Source: Cyclobacteriaceae bacterium
Lineage (GTDB): Bacteria > Bacteroidota > Bacteroidia > Cytophagales > Cyclobacteriaceae
DNA: 59,465 nucleotides
Direction: 5' to 3'
NCBI GenBank assembly: GCA_026989535.1
Contig: JALSJD010000150.1
Coordinates: 1 to 59,465 of the forward strand
Every line of letters starts with the position of its first letter. Position 1 is the first letter of the stretch. The notes under the pieces are model-generated. The model was not told the origin of the DNA and did not search any database. It saw only the letters and a program-made list of their open reading frames with translations. Below are positions 34,657 to 44,224 of this stretch, in pieces. The position numbers and the translations under genes were made by a program.

Positions 34657-35499
34657 TTAGCTAGCCGAACCAATTTTTTGATAAATACGTGTTTTGGCAT
34701 CATATACCTTAAATAGCTTTTTGGCTTCGTTCGAAAACATATCGTAATAGCCTAATATTAAATACCCATCGTCTTCTAGCGAATCGTAAATAAGCTTAAG
34801 CACCTGCATTTTTAGGTATTCATCAAAATAAATCATTACGTTGCGGCAGAACACAATATGAAATTTTCTATCAACCTTATCTTGCACCAAATTATGTTGA
34901 TGAAAGTCGATATGCTTTTTGTACTTATCTTTAACCTTCATGTGTTTATCTTCAAACTTAAACATATCATCCATGCTTTTGTGTGGCAAGTATTTAATCA
35001 ACCCTTTTTCGTACTTAGTAACAAGTGTGGCAGGGTAACGCCCTTCGATAGCCTTGGCAAGTGCTGTAGAACTTAGGTCGGTAGCCCATGTTTTGGTTCG
35101 GTGTAGCATCCCTTTATCTTCCAACACTACAGCCATTGAATACACCTCTTCTCCGGTAGAACAGCCCGCATGCCACATGTTAAGGGTTCTATGTTTCGAT
35201 TTTACATCTTCAACCACCTCATCGTGTAGCTTTACCCAAAAATCGGGATTGCGGAACAGTTCGGTAAGGTTAACCGTAAGATCATCGATGCACCCAATAA
35301 GAAATTCCCTGTCTCGCAGCACTTTGCCCCATAAATCGAGCAGGGTTTCCATGCCATTTTTACTTATTAGCCTTGCAAAACCTCTTTTTAACGATTTGGT
35401 TTCGTAATTGGTAAAATCAATATCATACCTAGACTTAATAGCACCTGTAAGGGCTTTTAATTCTTCGTTCGATATTTCATCGTATAATTTTTTTGCCAT
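34657..35499 (-). CDS. cheR: CheR chemoreceptor methyltransferase
   Basis: A 280-residue SAM-dependent methyltransferase that methylates glutamates of chemoreceptors. The N-terminal helical CheR_N domain (about 8-75, with YETKSLKRGFARL) precedes a Rossmann domain with the SAM loop MWHAGCSTGEEVYSMA (about 107-122) and the conserved FCRNVMIYFDE (about 218-228). It is the last gene of the minus-strand chemotaxis operon, 4 bp after the CheC-like gene. Confidence 0.93.
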   Translation of the reverse strand: MAKKLYDEISNEELKALTGAIKSRYDIDFTNYETKSLKRGFARLISKNGMETLLDLWGKVLRDREFLIGCIDDLTVNLTELFRNPDFWVKLHDEVVEDVKSKHRTLNMWHAGCSTGEEVYSMAVVLEDKGMLHRTKTWATDLSSTALAKAIEGRYPATLVTKYEKGLIKYLPHKSMDDMFKFEDKHMKVKDKYKKHIDFHQHNLVQDKVDRKFHIVFCRNVMIYFDEYLKMQVLKLIYDSLEDDGYLILGYYDMFSNEAKKLFKVYDAKTRIYQKIGSAS

Positions 35500-35503
35500 T
35501 TTT

Positions 35504-36139
35504 TTAAATTAGCTCTTGCAATTTTATAAGGCTCTTATCTTCCTTTACAAACTTTTTTACTGCGCTTACAAACGTTTCATCAAGGCACCATAAAAATTCG
35601 GGCGATATATTTTGCTCTCCTGAAAACAAGGTGGTATTAAAATGTAACATGTAGTTTCCTTTAGTAGCGTGTGTACGAATATAGTTGTCAACCTCTTTGT
35701 AGTTTCCGCTAAAATGCTCGGGTACGTAGCCGTGCATATCTATTTTAAATAAATTAGAAAACTGTGTTACAACTGCGGCAGTTATTATATTGTCGGCTTC
35801 CATTAGCATACCCTTGCCCATTTCAGCTAACTGTTCTGGGTTATCCAAAATACGTTGAGGAAAACTTATTTGATTTAATCGGTCAACTTCTTCACGATTA
35901 AAAATTAAATAACAATAGCCATTCATTCCGCCTCTAATTTGAGTTGACAGTATGGTTATGGGGTCGGATGATTTGCTAAAAAGATTTTTTTCATACGAAT
36001 TATAGATCACAAGATCTTTGCTGCGAATAAGTACTTTTTCGCGCGTAAAAAATGAAAGGGAATCTCCAGCTTTGGCCAGCCCAATGTTAATTACCTCTGT
36101 TGCCAAGTCGAGCTCTAGTTTATTAAAAATGTGGTTCAT
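35504..36139 (-). CDS. CheC/CheX-like chemotaxis phosphatase family protein
   Basis: A 211-residue protein with the CheC-type layout: an N-terminal helix ATEVINIGLAKAGDSLS (about 14-30) carrying the E-x-x-N pattern and a second helix region LMEADNIITAAVVTQFSNLF (about 111-130) with E-x-x-N again. CheC proteins dephosphorylate CheY-P or bind receptor deamidase CheD. The gene lies 3 bp after cheA and no cheZ or cheD is present, so a CheY-P phosphatase role is plausible. Assignment is from motif and context. Confidence 0.65.
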   Translation of the reverse strand: MNHIFNKLELDLATEVINIGLAKAGDSLSFFTREKVLIRSKDLVIYNSYEKNLFSKSSDPITILSTQIRGGMNGYCYLIFNREEVDRLNQISFPQRILDNPEQLAEMGKGMLMEADNIITAAVVTQFSNLFKIDMHGYVPEHFSGNYKEVDNYIRTHATKGNYMLHFNTTLFSGEQNISPEFLWCLDETFVSAVKKFVKEDKSLIKLQELI

Positions 36140-36142
36140 TTA

Positions 36143-37951
36143 TTAAGCATTAATATTTTCTTTAAATAGATTTTTGAGTATGGAGGCTATATCTAACACC
36201 ATGCATACATTGCCATTGCCCAGTATAGTTGCCCCACTAAAAAGTTCTACATTATCAAGAGGGTTTGATAATGCTTTTTCAACAATTTCTTTCTGCTGCA
36301 ATAGCTTATCAACCACAAAACCAACGTACTTGCCGTTATACGAAACAATTAGCACATCCATTTTTTGTTCTTGGTCTTTTATTTTGTTAAAGCTCTTATG
36401 CAAATGTCCGTTTTCACTTATCTGGTGTATCCTGTCTAATTTAAAAAGGTCGTTTATAAAAACGATGGAAATGGTTTTGTCTAAGTACTTGGCCATTAGC
36501 CCTCTGTTAATTTTATGAATATCCTTTTTTCGGAGTGAAATAACAGCTTCGGTGTAGGAGAGGGGGATGGCAAATTCCTGGTTAGCCATTTTAAATAGCA
36601 ACGCCCCTTTTACAGCCATAGATGAGGGCAGCGATAGTGAAACGGTAGTGCCCTTACCAATTTCGGTGGTTACGCTTATTTTACCTCCAATAGATTCGGT
36701 CGCACGTTTAACTACATCCATACCAACGCCACGGCCCGATACTTCGGTTATTTTTTCGGCATTGGAAAAACCAGGTTCAAAAATGAGCATCAAAATATCA
36801 TCTTTACTCATTTGCCGGGCAAAGGCAGTGGAAACAATTCCTTTTTCTATGGCCTTAGCCAATATTGCCTCGTGGTTTATGCCATTGCCATCATCACTTA
36901 CTTTTATAATTACCGTATCTTTTTCGTTAGAGGCAGAAAGAGTTACGGTGCCTTCTTCGGGCTTTCCTTTTGCCACTCTTTCTTCGGGTAATTCAATGCC
37001 GTGGCTTACCGAGTTTCGCACCAAGTGCACCATAGAATCGCTCATTATTTTAAGGATGTTGCGGTCTATTTCATTTTCGGTGCCTTCCAGTTTAAGATTT
37101 ACTTTTTTGTTTTCAATGCTGGCAACATCTCTTATAATTCTATGAAATTTATTAAACATAAAGCCAATTTGAACCAGCCGTACACCCATTACTGCATATT
37201 GCAGGTCGGAGGTTATTCTGTGCAACCTGGCGTATGCTCCACCTCGGGAGCCATTTTCGATGCTTTTAGCGGTAAGGGTATCTTTTTCGATAATAAGCTC
37301 ACCAACAAGGTTAAGTAAATTGTCTAATTTTTTTACAGGCACTTGCACTTGGTCGGAAAAAGCAATTTTAGAACTCGGGGCAATTTCACTCTCTTTTTCA
37401 TATTCCTGCTCCTTGTTTTCTTCTGTTTCAATAGGTGCTATGCTTATATTTTCAAGGTTTACGTTTTTGGGTTCATTGGTTTCATCACTACTACCCTCTG
37501 CTACAGTGTCGGGTTTTGTTGGAGCATTAATTGGCACTGTTTGCTCGGTATTATAATCAGCTGAGGCTCCTGTTACGGTTTTTAGATATACATTTAGTTT
37601 GGTTCTAATGCCTTTATAGCTAATCCGTTTACCTGTTTTAAGGGCATCAATTAGCTCTCCCATTTTATCGCATGCTTTAAATAAATTGGTAAAAAGATCT
37701 TTTGTGAGTTCTATTTTACCCGATTTCACTTCGCTAAAAATATCTTCCATTACATGGCCAAGCTCTGCTATTTCTACAAAACCAAGCCCCATAGCATTAC
37801 CTTTGAGTGTATGCGTAACCCTAAAAATGGTGTCAATTACCACCTTATCCTCAGGTTTTTTTTCTAAAGCAGTAAAAAGGGTATTAAGCTCCTCTTGGTG
37901 CTCAAAGGCCTCTGCATAAAACATTTCTTTATATTCTTCTTCTCTACTCAT
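36143..37951 (-). CDS. cheA: CheA chemotaxis histidine kinase
   Basis: A 602-residue cytoplasmic kinase. The Hpt domain has the phosphoacceptor His47 in FRVTHTLKGNAMGLG. A low-complexity acidic linker (about 125-195) replaces a clear P2 domain. P3 dimerisation (KLDNLLNLVGELIIEKDTL), the ATPase domain (N box HLVRNSVSHGIELP, G1 DDGNGI, G2 SGRGVGMDVVK) and a C-terminal CheW-like domain (about 470-600) follow. It phosphorylates the CheY and CheB encoded next to it. It is 6 bp after cheB. Confidence 0.94.
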   Translation of the reverse strand: MSREEEYKEMFYAEAFEHQEELNTLFTALEKKPEDKVVIDTIFRVTHTLKGNAMGLGFVEIAELGHVMEDIFSEVKSGKIELTKDLFTNLFKACDKMGELIDALKTGKRISYKGIRTKLNVYLKTVTGASADYNTEQTVPINAPTKPDTVAEGSSDETNEPKNVNLENISIAPIETEENKEQEYEKESEIAPSSKIAFSDQVQVPVKKLDNLLNLVGELIIEKDTLTAKSIENGSRGGAYARLHRITSDLQYAVMGVRLVQIGFMFNKFHRIIRDVASIENKKVNLKLEGTENEIDRNILKIMSDSMVHLVRNSVSHGIELPEERVAKGKPEEGTVTLSASNEKDTVIIKVSDDGNGINHEAILAKAIEKGIVSTAFARQMSKDDILMLIFEPGFSNAEKITEVSGRGVGMDVVKRATESIGGKISVTTEIGKGTTVSLSLPSSMAVKGALLFKMANQEFAIPLSYTEAVISLRKKDIHKINRGLMAKYLDKTISIVFINDLFKLDRIHQISENGHLHKSFNKIKDQEQKMDVLIVSYNGKYVGFVVDKLLQQKEIVEKALSNPLDNVELFSGATILGNGNVCMVLDIASILKNLFKENINA

Positions 37952-37957
37952 ACCAGT

Positions 37958-38992
37958 TTATGATAAACAACTAACTACAAAATTTCCTACTTCCTGTATA
38001 GGAATAATACTGTCTATTTTACCACTTTTAATGGCTTCTTTGGGCATTCCAAAAACAACCGATGTTTTTTCGTCTTGCGCTATGGTAAATCCACCTATAT
38101 TTTTTATTTTTTTTACTCCGTTGGTGCCGTCCTTGCCCATGCCAGTAAGTATTACGCCAATGGTTTTTTTGCCGTAAACATTGGCAACCGAATCCATTAG
38201 AGCATTTATGGATGGGTTGTTAAACTCTTTAAAATGTTTGTTTATAAAGCTTATTACCACGTCACCCATTACATTTTTTCGTACAATCATATTTTTGTTT
38301 CCTGGAGCAATTATTACTAAACCCGGAGTTACTTTCATATCCCTTTTGCCCATTACTACCTCCAACGGGCTTATTTTATTAAGCCGTTGTACAAAGGAGG
38401 GAACAAAGTTTTCGGGCATATGCTGTGCTATAAGCACTGGTATAGCCAAATTGCCCGGAAGTTTAGCTATTACAGTTTCTATAGCAGAGGGCCCTCCTGT
38501 GGAGGAACCAATAACCACCGAATCGTAAGGCAGGTTATCAGAAAATGTGTGCAGGTGGGTATTTGCCCTAATTTGTGTATGACCTAATTTAGAGAGGTCA
38601 GCTTTTGAAGCAAGTATTACTTTCCGAATGAGCTTTTGCTCAATATCCCTTATTTTGGTATTGTTTTTAGAAGGCTTGTTAATGTAATCAAAAGCACCGG
38701 CATTCAAAGCTTGTAATATGGGGCTTAAATCTGTATTGCCCAATGAGCTTAGAAGTAACACAGGTGTGGGTTTTTGTTTCATTATTTGGGTTACCCCATA
38801 CAACCCATCGTATTGCCCCATAATCATATCCATAACTACTACATCGGGGTTTAGCTCAAGGGTTTTTTTTACAGCCTCTTTACCATTAGAGGCTGTATCA
38901 ACCACTTTAATACTCCCGCTATGTTGTAAAATATCGGATACGAGCAGCCGCATAACGGCTGAGTCGTCAACTACCAAAACATTTATTGCCAT
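37958..38992 (-). CDS. cheB: CheB chemoreceptor methylesterase/response regulator
   Basis: A 344-residue protein with an N-terminal receiver (phosphoacceptor Asp55 in VVVMDMIMGQ) and a C-terminal methylesterase. The catalytic triad region shows GSSTGGPSA (Ser about 164), AQHMPENF (His about 190) and ILTGMGKDG (Asp about 285). It removes methyl groups added by CheR and so provides adaptation. It lies between cheY and cheA. Confidence 0.94.
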   Translation of the reverse strand: MAINVLVVDDSAVMRLLVSDILQHSGSIKVVDTASNGKEAVKKTLELNPDVVVMDMIMGQYDGLYGVTQIMKQKPTPVLLLSSLGNTDLSPILQALNAGAFDYINKPSKNNTKIRDIEQKLIRKVILASKADLSKLGHTQIRANTHLHTFSDNLPYDSVVIGSSTGGPSAIETVIAKLPGNLAIPVLIAQHMPENFVPSFVQRLNKISPLEVVMGKRDMKVTPGLVIIAPGNKNMIVRKNVMGDVVISFINKHFKEFNNPSINALMDSVANVYGKKTIGVILTGMGKDGTNGVKKIKNIGGFTIAQDEKTSVVFGMPKEAIKSGKIDSIIPIQEVGNFVVSCLS

Positions 38993-39004
38993 ATATATTA
39001 TAGG

Positions 39005-39370
39005 TTAGGCAAATGCTTTTTTAACAGCAGAAATTACCTGATCAGAAGTAAAGGGTTTTAGAATATAATCTTCTGCGCCTAATGCTAATCCTTGCTGCAC
39101 TACCGATTCTTGCCCTACAGCACTTATCATTATTACCTTCGATCTTAGGTGTTCTTCTTCTTTAATCACTTTTAGAATATCCAACCCAATCATATCGGGC
39201 AGTATATTATCTAATGTAATAAGGTCAGGCTCTAGCTCTAGTGCCATATCAATGCCTGCTTCTCCGTTTGCTGCCTGCCCCACAACTTCGTAGCCGGCTG
39301 CTGTAAGTGCATCACTCAATAGTGTGCTCATATACATGGAGTCTTCAATTATTAAAATTTTTTGTGCCAT
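39005..39370 (-). CDS. cheY: CheY-type single-domain response regulator
   Basis: A 121-residue receiver-only protein. The acidic pocket is IIEDS (residues 7-11), the phosphoacceptor Asp54 is in LITLDNILPDM, the switch Ser/Thr is in VIMISAVG and the conserved Lys is in YILKPFT. It is encoded between cheW (3 bp) and cheB (12 bp). Without flagellar genes its output target is unknown; gliding machinery is one candidate. Confidence 0.92.
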   Translation of the reverse strand: MAQKILIIEDSMYMSTLLSDALTAAGYEVVGQAANGEAGIDMALELEPDLITLDNILPDMIGLDILKVIKEEEHLRSKVIMISAVGQESVVQQGLALGAEDYILKPFTSDQVISAVKKAFA

Positions 39371-39373
39371 AAT

Positions 39374-39919
39374 TTAAATAGTTGTTATGTTGTTTAAATC
39401 TTCAAGTTCTATCAATTTAAAAATATCTATTAGTATAATAAGCCGGTCGTTTACTTTAACCACACCTGTTATACATTCTTTTTCTAAAGTCGAAAACTGC
39501 ATAATATTAGAGGCATTATCAATTTCAGAAGTATAGGTATTAAGTGTGTTGGGTACTTCTTTTACCAAAATTCCCAATTTGTACTGTTCGCTGGCAATTA
39601 CCAGGGTATAGGAACCGCCTGCCTTCTTGTTTTCTTTGACAAGATTTAGCCGCTCTTCCATATCCATAATGGCTATTATGCTGCCTCTAATATTGGCTAC
39701 ACCTTTTATATGCTTGGGAGTTTGCGGTATTTTGGCTATTCTGGGAGTTATTACTACCTCTTTTATATCATCTATAGGTAAGGCGTATTCTTCTCCGGCC
39801 AATTTAAAAACCACTAATTGTAGTCTTTCGCTGCTCTTTAGTTGATTTTGTTGTGCAGAGGCTACTTCTTTTTTTATTTCTTCGAGCGTAACCTCTTTTA
39901 GTTCGTCTGTTGTTGTCAT
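39374..39919 (-). CDS. cheW: CheW coupling protein
   Basis: A 181-residue adaptor that links the chemoreceptor to CheA. The CheW fold is seen from about residue 30 (LQLVVFKLAGEEYALPIDD, IKGVANIRGSIIAIMDMEER, then the closing CITGVVKVNDRLIILIDI). The 25-residue N-terminal tail is charged and probably disordered. It follows the receptor gene by 12 bp. Confidence 0.93.
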   Translation of the reverse strand: MTTTDELKEVTLEEIKKEVASAQQNQLKSSERLQLVVFKLAGEEYALPIDDIKEVVITPRIAKIPQTPKHIKGVANIRGSIIAIMDMEERLNLVKENKKAGGSYTLVIASEQYKLGILVKEVPNTLNTYTSEIDNASNIMQFSTLEKECITGVVKVNDRLIILIDIFKLIELEDLNNITTI

Positions 39920-39931
39920 AACGATTGAGTT

Positions 39932-42229
39932 TTACTCTTCCAGTTTAAATTTACCTACGCTTTCCAATAACTGATTTGCCACATCAGCAAGGTCTCTGCT
40001 AGTGGCCGATACTTCGTCCATTCCTTCGCTAAGGTCTTTTGAAGAGGCCGCCAGTTGTTCGGTACCGGAGGCTGTTTCTTCAGATACGACCACAATTTTT
40101 TCAATATTTTTAACAGTCTCATTAACAGAGCTTTCCTGTGTTTCGGTTGAAGCCATTATTTCGCTCGACAGTACAAAAGTTTGCTCACTGGATGCATCTA
40201 TTGTGCGGAAGGCTTCTTCGGCATCTTTAGAGGCTTTATTACCAGTTTTAACACTTACTTCCATTTCCTGAATGGCTTTACTTGCAGAGTTCACATCTTT
40301 TTGCACCTCGGAAATTACTCTTTCAATTCCGTGGGCACTATTCCTTGAGTCTTCGGCAAGTTTCCGTATTTCTTCGGCCACTACAGCAAAGCCTCTTCCG
40401 GCATCTCCGGCTCTGGCAGCTTCTATGGCAGCATTAAGTGCCAGTAAATTTGTTTGCGAAGCAATGTCTGTAATTACATTTAATGTTCGGGCTATTTCTT
40501 CGGAGCGTTGCGCTAGCACATCAATAGAGTTGGAAGTAACCTCGGCCGATTTTAATATTTCGCCCATACTTTCTACCACCGAACCCATGGTAATAACACC
40601 TTCTTTAGAGCTGTTTTTGCCTTCTTCTGCAGTTTTGTTTATTGTTTGGGCTTTTTGAGCCATTTCCTGGGCCGATTTTAAGATGTCCTCAATAAGTTTA
40701 GAGGTTTCATCAATTTGCTGTGCTTGGTCTTGTGCACCTTCGGCCATTTGTTGCACAGCAGAAGACATTTCTCCAGTACTAGATTTCATTTGCTCGCCTT
40801 TGGTGGTCATTTCTTCAGAGGAAGCCGCCACTACACTGGATATGTTTTTTATTTCGTTTAATGGCTCTACAATGGCATCAAGCAATCGATTGATTGATTC
40901 ACTCATAAGTTTGTAATCACCTTTTGCTTTAGACGTATCTAACCTTGCGGTAAGGTCTCCATCGCTGCTTGCCAATGCAACTACTCTGTTTATTTCGTTA
41001 ACCGTATCTTTTACTTCGGTTATATCATTGGCAATTTTTATTACTTTAAACAGTTTTCCATCGTTGTTTCTAACAGGTGTAAACGATTCGTTTATCCAGG
41101 CAACGCTGCCGTCTTTTCTAATTCTTTTAAATTCGCCTTTAATGGTTTTTCCATTATTAAGGTCAGCCCAAAATTGTTTGTACTCAGGAGTTTTAGACTC
41201 TTCAGGATCAACAAATTCGCGGTGGTGTTTGCCTAATAGCTCACTTTCGGTATCGTAACCCAATGTGTTTACAAAATTTTGATTAGCGGCAATTACTATG
41301 CCGTCCATCGAAAATTCAATGGTAGCCCAATCCTGATCAACGGCACCTTTGATAGCATCATTATTCACCCTTTCCTCCACTTCGGCTGTTATGTTATTGG
41401 CTATTTTTATTACCTTAATAACTTTGCCTTTATTGTCTTTTACAGGAGTATAGGTAGCATTAAGCATTACTGTTTTCCCATTTTTATCAACACGCTTAAA
41501 TTCTCCTCTCTTTACTTCGCCATTGCCAATGGTTTCCCAAAACTGCTTGTACTCGTTGGAGTTAGCATAGTCTTTATCACAAAATATTCTATGGTGTTTG
41601 CCAATAATATCCGACTCATTTTCGTACCCTACGGTGTTTAAAAAATTACTATTAGCAGTAATAATATTGCCTGTGGGTGTAAACTCAATGTACGCCCAAC
41701 CCAAATCAAGGGCCGACCTTAATGCCTCCGATTGCTCTTTGGCTTTCATAAGTTTGGTTATATCGTACCTAATTCCAATGTACGATTCGGGTTTTCCTTT
41801 TTCATCCAATATGGGGGTTATGTAAGCATCTACCCAATAATGCGATCCATCTTTACAACGGTTTTTAATAGTACCATTAAATATTTCGCCCTTGCCAATG
41901 GTAGCCCAAACTTCTTTAAAAACCGATTTGGGCATATCAGGGTGGCGAACGATATTATGATTTTGCCCAATTAACTCTTTTCTTGTGTATTGCGCTACTT
42001 CACAAAATTTATCGTTCACAAAGGTGATAATTCCCTTTTTATCTGTCATAGAAACAAGGCAGGCTTCATCCAGCACCTTGTTTTTTAAATCCAGCTCTTT
42101 TAATTTGCCTACTACATCGTCTGGCAGTTTGTTGTCATTTGTTGTGTTTGCTTTAGAAATTTTTACTTTTTTCGGAATTGGCGTTTTGCTTGTTTCCGGT
42201 ACTTTTTTTACATTTTTGCCTACTAACAT
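39932..42229 (-). CDS. Cytoplasmic chemoreceptor with three PAS domains
   Basis: A 765-residue methyl-accepting protein with no membrane segment. Three PAS domains lie at about 50-165, 170-290 and 295-410; the first is Aer-like ([21 protein letters not shown]). A short HAMP-like segment leads to the signalling domain (about 455-765) with the hairpin tip [20 protein letters not shown]. Such soluble receptors sense internal redox, oxygen or metabolite state. No C-terminal CheR-tethering pentapeptide is seen. The whole downstream operon serves this receptor. Confidence 0.92.
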   Translation of the reverse strand: MLVGKNVKKVPETSKTPIPKKVKISKANTTNDNKLPDDVVGKLKELDLKNKVLDEACLVSMTDKKGIITFVNDKFCEVAQYTRKELIGQNHNIVRHPDMPKSVFKEVWATIGKGEIFNGTIKNRCKDGSHYWVDAYITPILDEKGKPESYIGIRYDITKLMKAKEQSEALRSALDLGWAYIEFTPTGNIITANSNFLNTVGYENESDIIGKHHRIFCDKDYANSNEYKQFWETIGNGEVKRGEFKRVDKNGKTVMLNATYTPVKDNKGKVIKVIKIANNITAEVEERVNNDAIKGAVDQDWATIEFSMDGIVIAANQNFVNTLGYDTESELLGKHHREFVDPEESKTPEYKQFWADLNNGKTIKGEFKRIRKDGSVAWINESFTPVRNNDGKLFKVIKIANDITEVKDTVNEINRVVALASSDGDLTARLDTSKAKGDYKLMSESINRLLDAIVEPLNEIKNISSVVAASSEEMTTKGEQMKSSTGEMSSAVQQMAEGAQDQAQQIDETSKLIEDILKSAQEMAQKAQTINKTAEEGKNSSKEGVITMGSVVESMGEILKSAEVTSNSIDVLAQRSEEIARTLNVITDIASQTNLLALNAAIEAARAGDAGRGFAVVAEEIRKLAEDSRNSAHGIERVISEVQKDVNSASKAIQEMEVSVKTGNKASKDAEEAFRTIDASSEQTFVLSSEIMASTETQESSVNETVKNIEKIVVVSEETASGTEQLAASSKDLSEGMDEVSATSRDLADVANQLLESVGKFKLEE

Positions 42230-42420
42230 TTTTATAGTGTTTAATTTTTATTCTTTTGTTATACTCATATTCGGTTAGATACATTTTTGTGTGTGTAATT
42301 AAATTTCGTGCCAATAATAAAAGTGTTAATACAGGCTAATTGAGTACTTTATAGTTTTAATCTTTCCCAAAATGGGATTTCTTGTATCATTTTGCCTAAT
42401 TCTACTTTCTTTATTATTAT

Positions 42421-43824
42421 TTAGCTTCTATTTATTTTTTCTGCTTCCATTTTGTAGCCATAATCATAATCATCTTCTGCATAATCCATTATTTCATGGA
42501 TAACGTTATCCAACGTTTTAGCACACTCAACCATTCGGGCTAAGATTTCTTCATGTAAAGGGTCGTTTTTATCGCTTAATTTAATAATATTGGCCAGCCC
42601 CAATATACGTGCAACTGGAGCTCTTGCTGAATGAGCCTGTAGCCATGCAATGCGCATAAGTTGTTCGTTTTGCTTTTTTAGTTTTTCTTTATTCTTTTTT
42701 AGCTCGGTTATATTATGGCAGATAACAATCATGGCTTTTCGGCTCCCTCCCGTATGATAAATTGGATACCTGCTTACATTATACTCCTCTGTAGAGCCAT
42801 TATGCCTAATAACCTCTACCATTTCTGTAGAGCCACCAGTAGCCCATGTTAGTTCATCGTTAGTATGACTTACCTCGAGTATTTTTTTAAACTGAGGACA
42901 TACCTTAGCCATTTGCAGGTTAGTTTTACCACCCCACTGGTTTTTTGTTACATGAAAAAGGTTCATAGCCGCAGCATTAATAATCATCCATCTGCCTTCT
43001 CCATCTTTAAAAAAAATAGGGTCGGGAATTGAGCTTATTAAGGCTCTTTTTTGCTCGAAGGCTGAATTAAGATCAATTTCAGCTCTTTTCCTTTGGTCAA
43101 TATCAACGGCTGTAATAGATACCCCTATTACTTTTCCTTGATTATCATCAACGGGGTAGTAGGTAACTAAAAACCACTTTTTCTTACCATCATTAAAAAA
43201 ATCCACCTGTTGTTCAAGTACTATTTCCTGCCCCAATAGAGAATCCTCCAAGTTGTTTTCGAAGTTTTTAAAAAAACTGCTAAAATCCAATAAGTTGCCA
43301 TTTTCTCCTAAGCCAATTTTAGCATTTCTTACTACCTTTGGTATGCTGCTGCTCGATTTATTGAAAGATAATAATGTTCGATTTTTGCCGATAAAAAATT
43401 GGAAGCCAGGCGAGTTTTCAAAAATAGCACCAAGCTTACTTACCGTTTGGTAAAATTGTTCTTCTTCTCTTTGTTTCCGCTCTGTAATTATTATTCTAAA
43501 AGAGTAGTATTTGATGGGTTTTCCATCTTTATCAAGCTCGGGTTTTATAAAACTTTCTACCCAATACAAGCTGCCATCTTTTGCTCTATTGCATATTTCA
43601 CCCCTCCAGGTATTGCCATTTGATATGGTTCTCCACATGTTTGTAAACAGTTCTTTGGAGTGATAGCCGGAGTTAATTATATTATGGCGTTTGCCTATTA
43701 GCTCTTTGCGGCTGTATTTAGATATTTTGCAGAATTTGTCATTAACATAGGTGATTTTCCCATATTTATCGGTAATTGAAACAATGCTGTTTTCTTCTAA
43801 AAAGCCAAAATAGAAGTTATTCAT
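42421..43824 (-). CDS. PAS protein ending in a histidine-kinase dimerisation helix pair, without ATPase domain
   Basis: A 467-residue cytoplasmic protein. Its first PAS domain (about 7-115) is closely similar to the first PAS of the receptor next door (YVNDKFCKISKYSRKELIG). Two more PAS-like domains follow (about 125-245, 255-375). The last 80 residues (IAWLQAHSARAPVARILGL) look like the DHp phosphoacceptor region of Bacteroidota sensor kinases with His in QAHSARAP, but the protein stops after the second helix and there is no HATPase domain. It is the first gene of the chemotaxis run, 191 bp before the receptor. Confidence 0.8.
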   Translation of the reverse strand: MNNFYFGFLEENSIVSITDKYGKITYVNDKFCKISKYSRKELIGKRHNIINSGYHSKELFTNMWRTISNGNTWRGEICNRAKDGSLYWVESFIKPELDKDGKPIKYYSFRIIITERKQREEEQFYQTVSKLGAIFENSPGFQFFIGKNRTLLSFNKSSSSIPKVVRNAKIGLGENGNLLDFSSFFKNFENNLEDSLLGQEIVLEQQVDFFNDGKKKWFLVTYYPVDDNQGKVIGVSITAVDIDQRKRAEIDLNSAFEQKRALISSIPDPIFFKDGEGRWMIINAAAMNLFHVTKNQWGGKTNLQMAKVCPQFKKILEVSHTNDELTWATGGSTEMVEVIRHNGSTEEYNVSRYPIYHTGGSRKAMIVICHNITELKKNKEKLKKQNEQLMRIAWLQAHSARAPVARILGLANIIKLSDKNDPLHEEILARMVECAKTLDNVIHEIMDYAEDDYDYGYKMEAEKINRS

Positions 43825-43900
43825 AGTACATATTATATAATAAAAACCAAAGGTTTATATAAAATAAGCCTTAAGCATACGTTAGTTCTAATAACATACA

Positions 43901-43920
43901 TTGCTTACAGTTGTAAGCAA
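43901..43920. promoter_or_regulatory. Hairpin/operator upstream of the chemotaxis operon
   Basis: TTGCTTAC and GTAAGCAA form a perfect 8-bp inverted repeat around AGTT, about 77 bp upstream of the PAS-kinase-like start codon. No T run follows on either strand, so an operator is more likely than a terminator. Confidence 0.4.
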
Positions 43921-44151
43921 CCTGATACATTAAAATCAGTAGTGGTTTTGGTAGGTTTTTTTATGTACTTCATATTATCTATTTTATATGAAGACATTGA
44001 GGACTATTTTTTTATGTTTATGCAACTTAATTTAGTATAAAGCGTAAATTAAATTAGCTGACAAGGTTAAAATAGTTCTCAATTATTATAGTAAAATAGT
44101 TACAGCTAAGCAGTAAAAAGTAGATTTGCAAATTAAAAGAATGTTGTAACA

Positions 44152-44207
44152 TTGTTCAAAGGTATAGAAAATTTTCTAAATTTGCAACAAACACTAGAAA
44201 ATTATCC
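44152..44207 (+). promoter_or_regulatory. Promoter with embedded operator for the S24-type repressor
   Basis: TTG (44152-44154) and TAAATTTG (44177-44184) form a Bacteroidota promoter (22-bp spacer, slightly long). The perfect palindrome TAGAAAATTTTCTA (44165-44178) lies between them and overlaps the -7 box. A second, degenerate copy TAGAAAATTATCC follows at 44195-44207. This geometry predicts autorepression by the adjacent repressor. Confidence 0.6.
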
Positions 44208-44224
44208 GTAATGCATAACCCCTT

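Noticed and set aside
37001-37564. Plus-strand frames over cheA
   Set aside because: Antisense shadows of a strongly supported gene; similar frames over cheB, cheW and the receptor were rejected for the same reason.
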